From Flavobacteriales bacterium (GTDB lineage: Bacteria; Bacteroidota; Bacteroidia; Flavobacteriales_E; Vicingaceae), in NCBI GenBank assembly GCA_020635825.1, contig JACJZA010000012.1, positions 42,682 through 106,681 of the forward strand: a DNA stretch of 64,000 bases, in the 5' to 3' direction. Below the pieces are notes generated by a model. It worked only from the letters and a program-made list of their open reading frames with translations. It was not told where the DNA came from and searched no databases. Each line of letters opens with the position of its first letter. Within the stretch, counting starts at the first letter, position 1. Position numbers and translations under genes: made by a program. Of this stretch, positions 61,408 to 64,000 are shown in pieces.

Positions 61408-62289
61408 ATGGAACCAATTATTGTAAGCGGAAAAGAAGTATCGAACAAAATAAAAGATGAAATTGCTCAGGAAGTTGAGTTAATTAAATCTAAAGGAGGG
61501 AAGGTACCACATTTGGCTGCAGTATTGGTAGGAGATGATGGAGCAAGTGTAACTTATGTAAATGGAAAGGTTAAAGCTTGCGAAAGAGTTGGATTTCATT
61601 CTACATTAGTAAAATTAGAACCAACAATTACTGAAGAAGAGCTTTTAGCTGAAGTTGAAAAATTAAACCAGAATGATGAAATTGATGGTTTTATCGTTCA
61701 ATCACCACTTCCTAAACACATTGACGAACAAAAAATAACTGAAGCAATTGACCCTAAAAAAGATGTAGATGGATTTCATCCAATGAGTTTAGGTAAAATG
61801 ATGTTAGGATTACCATGTTTTTTGCCTGCAACTCCTTTTGGAATTACAGAAATGTTGCGACATTATGACATTCCTACCGAAGGTAAACATTGTGTGGTAA
61901 TGGGCAGAAGTCATATAGTTGGTTCGCCTATGAGTGTTTTGATGGTTCGAAATGCCTACCCTGGAAATTGTACTGTAACGGTAGTACATAGTAGAACACA
62001 AAACTTAAAAGAAATAACTAGACAAGCAGATATTCTTATTGTTGCTATTGGTAAACCACAGTTTGTTACTTCCGATATGGTAAAGGAAGGAGCAACAGTT
62101 ATAGATGTTGGTATTCATCGAATAGCAGACGATTCTAAAAAATCAGGGTTTAGATTGTTAGGTGATGTAAAGTTTGATGAGGTAGCTCCAAAATGCGCTT
62201 ACATTTCTCCTGTACCAGGTGGAGTAGGACCAATGACCATTGCCAGTTTATTGAAGAATACTTTGTTGGCAGTTAAGCTGAAAAATTAA
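61408..62289 (+). CDS. folD: methylenetetrahydrofolate dehydrogenase/cyclohydrolase
   Basis: 293 residues. Bifunctional one-carbon enzyme: VSGKEVSNKIKDEI at the start, the substrate region VQSPLPKHIDEQKITEAIDPKKDVDGFHP, NADP-binding GRSHIVGSPMSVLM and the signature PVPGGVGPMTIASLL. It follows ffh by 2 bp and is probably co-transcribed. It ends in a 4-bp overlap with the converging hypothetical gene. Confidence 0.97.
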   Translation: MEPIIVSGKEVSNKIKDEIAQEVELIKSKGGKVPHLAAVLVGDDGASVTYVNGKVKACERVGFHSTLVKLEPTITEEELLAEVEKLNQNDEIDGFIVQSPLPKHIDEQKITEAIDPKKDVDGFHPMSLGKMMLGLPCFLPATPFGITEMLRHYDIPTEGKHCVVMGRSHIVGSPMSVLMVRNAYPGNCTVTVVHSRTQNLKEITRQADILIVAIGKPQFVTSDMVKEGATVIDVGIHRIADDSKKSGFRLLGDVKFDEVAPKCAYISPVPGGVGPMTIASLLKNTLLAVKLKN

Positions 62290-62858
62290 TAATTACTTAC
62301 TTTTCCTAATTTATATTTATCTTTTTTTCTTATAGGTTTAGGAAACATTTTTTGTTTATTAGGGTTTAATCTTATTAGCTTCATACAGTTAATACCATCT
62401 TTTTCAAAACTATATTTATATTTTTTCCCCTTCCCTTTTGACCACCAGTTTTTTTCTTGTAGAACTAAGATTCCTTTAGATAAATAAAAGTCTGTATAAT
62501 AGCTGTAATCACTATTTGGTCCGTATTCTTTTTTCTCTTGAAAATAAACTAACTGAGAAAAGACAATTTCACCTTTAATATTATTATTTTGATTTTTAGA
62601 ATTTACAATTATTATTGGTACTTTATCTTCAAGATTATTAATAGTAAAAGTTGATAAATTTAAAGTGTCTTGATTTTTCCAATCAATAGGATTTTTTAGA
62701 TCAACAGCAGACATAAAATTGAAATTTGTTGTAGGTGAGTGGATATCTATATTCTTTGAAGATACAAGAACAGAATCACAATCAATTTTATACTTTAAAT
62801 TTTGTCCAAAGGATACTTTAGTAATTATGAATGTTATTATAATTATAAAATATTTCAT
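62286..62858 (-). CDS. exported protein of unknown function
   Basis: 190 residues from ATG 62858 (MKYFIIIITFIITKVSFGQ, signal peptide); a TTG at 62867 overlaps the rarA stop and is less likely. The mature part is Lys-rich and beta-rich (IIVNSKNQNNNIKGEIVFSQLVYFQEK, KGKKYKYSFEKDGINCMKLIRLNP). No family recognised. It follows rarA closely on the same strand. Confidence 0.7.
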   Translation of the reverse strand: MKYFIIIITFIITKVSFGQNLKYKIDCDSVLVSSKNIDIHSPTTNFNFMSAVDLKNPIDWKNQDTLNLSTFTINNLEDKVPIIIVNSKNQNNNIKGEIVFSQLVYFQEKKEYGPNSDYSYYTDFYLSKGILVLQEKNWWSKGKGKKYKYSFEKDGINCMKLIRLNPNKQKMFPKPIRKKDKYKLGKVSNY

Positions 62859-62863
62859 AATAA

Positions 62864-64000
62864 TCAATAACCGTATTTATTCTTCCATTTACCTTTTAAA
62901 AAGCTTCTCAAACTTTCTTCTTTCGTATTTTTACCCGGTTCGTAAAGTTTGGTTCCTTTTACTTCAGCAGGCAAATATTCTTGTTCTTCAAAATTGCCTT
63001 CATAACCATGAGAATATTTATAACCTTCACCATAGCCAATTTCTTTCATTAGTTTAGTTGGAGCATTTCTAATGTGAAGAGGAACCGATAAGTTCCCTGT
63101 TTTACGAACTAAATCTTGAGCTAAGTTAATGGCTTGGTAAGACGCATTACTTTTGGGTGAAGTAGCTAAATAAACTGCTGTCTGAGATAAAATAATACGC
63201 GCTTCAGGCATTCCTATAACGTTAATGGCTTGAAAACAATTATTAGCAATCACCAATGCCGTTGGGTTTGCATTTCCTATATCTTCAGAAGAAAGAATGA
63301 GCATACGACGAGCAATAAATTTAGGATCCTCTCCGCCTTCAAGCATTCTAGCTAACCAATAAACAGCAGCATTTGGGTCGCTTCCTCTTATTGATTTGAT
63401 AAAAGCAGAGATGATATCATAATGTTGGTCACCAGTTTTATCATACCGAACCATGTTTTGTTGAACAATTTCAACTACTCTGTCATTGGTGATTTCAATG
63501 GGTTCTTTGTCAAAACTGTTCACTACAATTTCTAGTGTATTCAATAATTTTCGAGCATCGCCACCAGATAATTGCAATAAAGATTCATGCTCTTTAATTA
63601 CAATCTTTTTCTTTTTTAGTTCTTCATCTTGTGTTAAAGCAATGTCAATTAACTTTAATAAATCTTCTTTGCTTTGTTCTTTCAAAATATAAACCTGACA
63701 ACGAGACAGCAAAGCAGAAATAACTTCAAATGAAGGATTTTCGGTAGTTGCCCCAATTAAAGTGATGATTCCCTTTTCAACTGCACCCAGTAATGAATCC
63801 TGTTGCGATTTACTAAAACGGTGAATCTCATCAATAAATAACACTGGATTGTTAGTCCCAAAAAACTGTTGAGATTTTGCTTTTTCAATTACTTCTCTCA
63901 CATCTTTTACTCCTGAATTGATAGCACTGAGTGTGTAAAACGGACGATTTAAATAATTGGCAATAATGTTAGCCAAAGTGGTTTTTCCAACACCGGGAGG
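62864..64000 (-). CDS. rarA: replication-associated recombination protein RarA/MgsA (5' end beyond window)
   Basis: 379 residues visible; the frame is open through the right edge, where it enters inside Walker A (PPGVGKTTLANII). Walker B LFIDEIHRFSKSQQD, sensor 1 GATTENPSF, the arginine-finger region SRCQVYIL, and the C-terminal oligomerisation part with GSDPNAAVYWLARMLEGGEDPKFIARRM and ASEDIGNANP-like SSEDIGNANPTALV are characteristic of RarA (AAA+ replication-restart ATPase). Ends in KNKYGY. It should extend about 50 residues upstream of the window. Confidence 0.95.
   Translation of the reverse strand, partial: PPGVGKTTLANIIANYLNRPFYTLSAINSGVKDVREVIEKAKSQQFFGTNNPVLFIDEIHRFSKSQQDSLLGAVEKGIITLIGATTENPSFEVISALLSRCQVYILKEQSKEDLLKLIDIALTQDEELKKKKIVIKEHESLLQLSGGDARKLLNTLEIVVNSFDKEPIEITNDRVVEIVQQNMVRYDKTGDQHYDIISAFIKSIRGSDPNAAVYWLARMLEGGEDPKFIARRMLILSSEDIGNANPTALVIANNCFQAINVIGMPEARIILSQTAVYLATSPKSNASYQAINLAQDLVRKTGNLSVPLHIRNAPTKLMKEIGYGEGYKYSHGYEGNFEEQEYLPAEVKGTKLYEPGKNTKEESLRSFLKGKWKNKYGY

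Noticed and set aside
62286..62858. Pseudogene or fragment next to folD
   Set aside because: It has an intact signal peptide and a full open frame with neighbour-like composition; simply unrecognised.

Overview
The window is a gene-dense, AT-rich stretch of a Bacteroidota chromosome, most likely order Flavobacteriales. The evidence is: type IX secretion (T9SS) C-terminal sorting domains of both type A and type B; Bacteroidota-type promoter boxes (TAnnTTTG, twice with TTTG 19-20 bp upstream) and few Shine-Dalgarno sites; a tmRNA with a Gly resume codon and the tag GESNYAMAA; a 6S-type RNA between zapA and rny; futalosine-pathway mqnA; and aminolipid acyltransferases of the GlsA/GlsB/OlsF kind. 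I see no plasmid or phage genes, no rRNA, no tRNA other than tmRNA and no CRISPR array. The genus cannot be named with confidence.

Layout. 1-5 kb (minus): a secreted protein cut by the window edge, a periplasmic Ig-fold chaperone-like protein, a lipoprotein, an MsbA-type exporter and purB. 5-8.8 kb (plus): EI24 membrane protein, mqnA, a TPR/PD40 propeller protein, a small hypothetical. 8.8-17 kb (minus): a 1813-residue T9SS adhesin-like protein, then yigZ, a DMT transporter and ribD, overlapping one another. 17-22.4 kb: M42 peptidase, DUF2797 protein, GH3 protein, a propeller protein, a deoxynucleoside kinase. 22.6-35.4 kb (minus): a beta-barrel protein, a propeller-SpoIIE phosphatase, a caspase-like protease, two lipoproteins, a second barrel, an H+/Na+ pyrophosphatase fused to a YceI domain, and pdhB. 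35.4-39 kb: FemAB-like and polysaccharide deacetylase genes, a saccharopine-dehydrogenase-like gene and ssrA. 39-46.4 kb: a T9SS protein, a fused OlsF-like acyltransferase, an M23 peptidase, a coiled-coil gene, zapA, a 6S-like RNA and rny. 46.4-50 kb (minus): a GNAT, split GlsB/GlsA-like acyltransferases and a LolD-like ATPase. 50.1-57.2 kb: a signalling locus. 57-64 kb: sucC, an M43 protease, ffh, folD, a hypothetical, and rarA cut by the window edge.

The strongest candidate for an undescribed system is 50.1-57.2 kb. Five minus-strand genes sit head to tail with gaps of -1, 0, 0 and 20 bp: an E1/ThiF-like adenylyltransferase, an acyl-homoserine-lactone-synthase-like GNAT, a 7TMR-DISM histidine kinase, a hybrid REC-PAS-HisKA_3 kinase with a C-terminal domain resembling small STAS-like proteins, and a LuxR-type regulator. 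A divergent stand-alone receiver gene closely resembles the receiver of the hybrid kinase. This looks like a signal-synthesis plus signal-sensing cassette, though no chemistry can be proven from sequence.

A second theme is small mobile repeats inside genes. Palindromic elements of 67-70 bp with CGTCAT...ATGACG ends lie in frame within ribD and the SpoIIE-phosphatase gene, both read in the same frame. A heptamer-repeat insertion lies near the second one, and a 194-bp relative with similar ends is intergenic. Other points of note are the HppA-YceI fusion, the coexistence of fused and split aminolipid acyltransferases with an HX5D motif, the caspase/SpoIIE gene pair, and a nested palindrome upstream of a porin-like gene.
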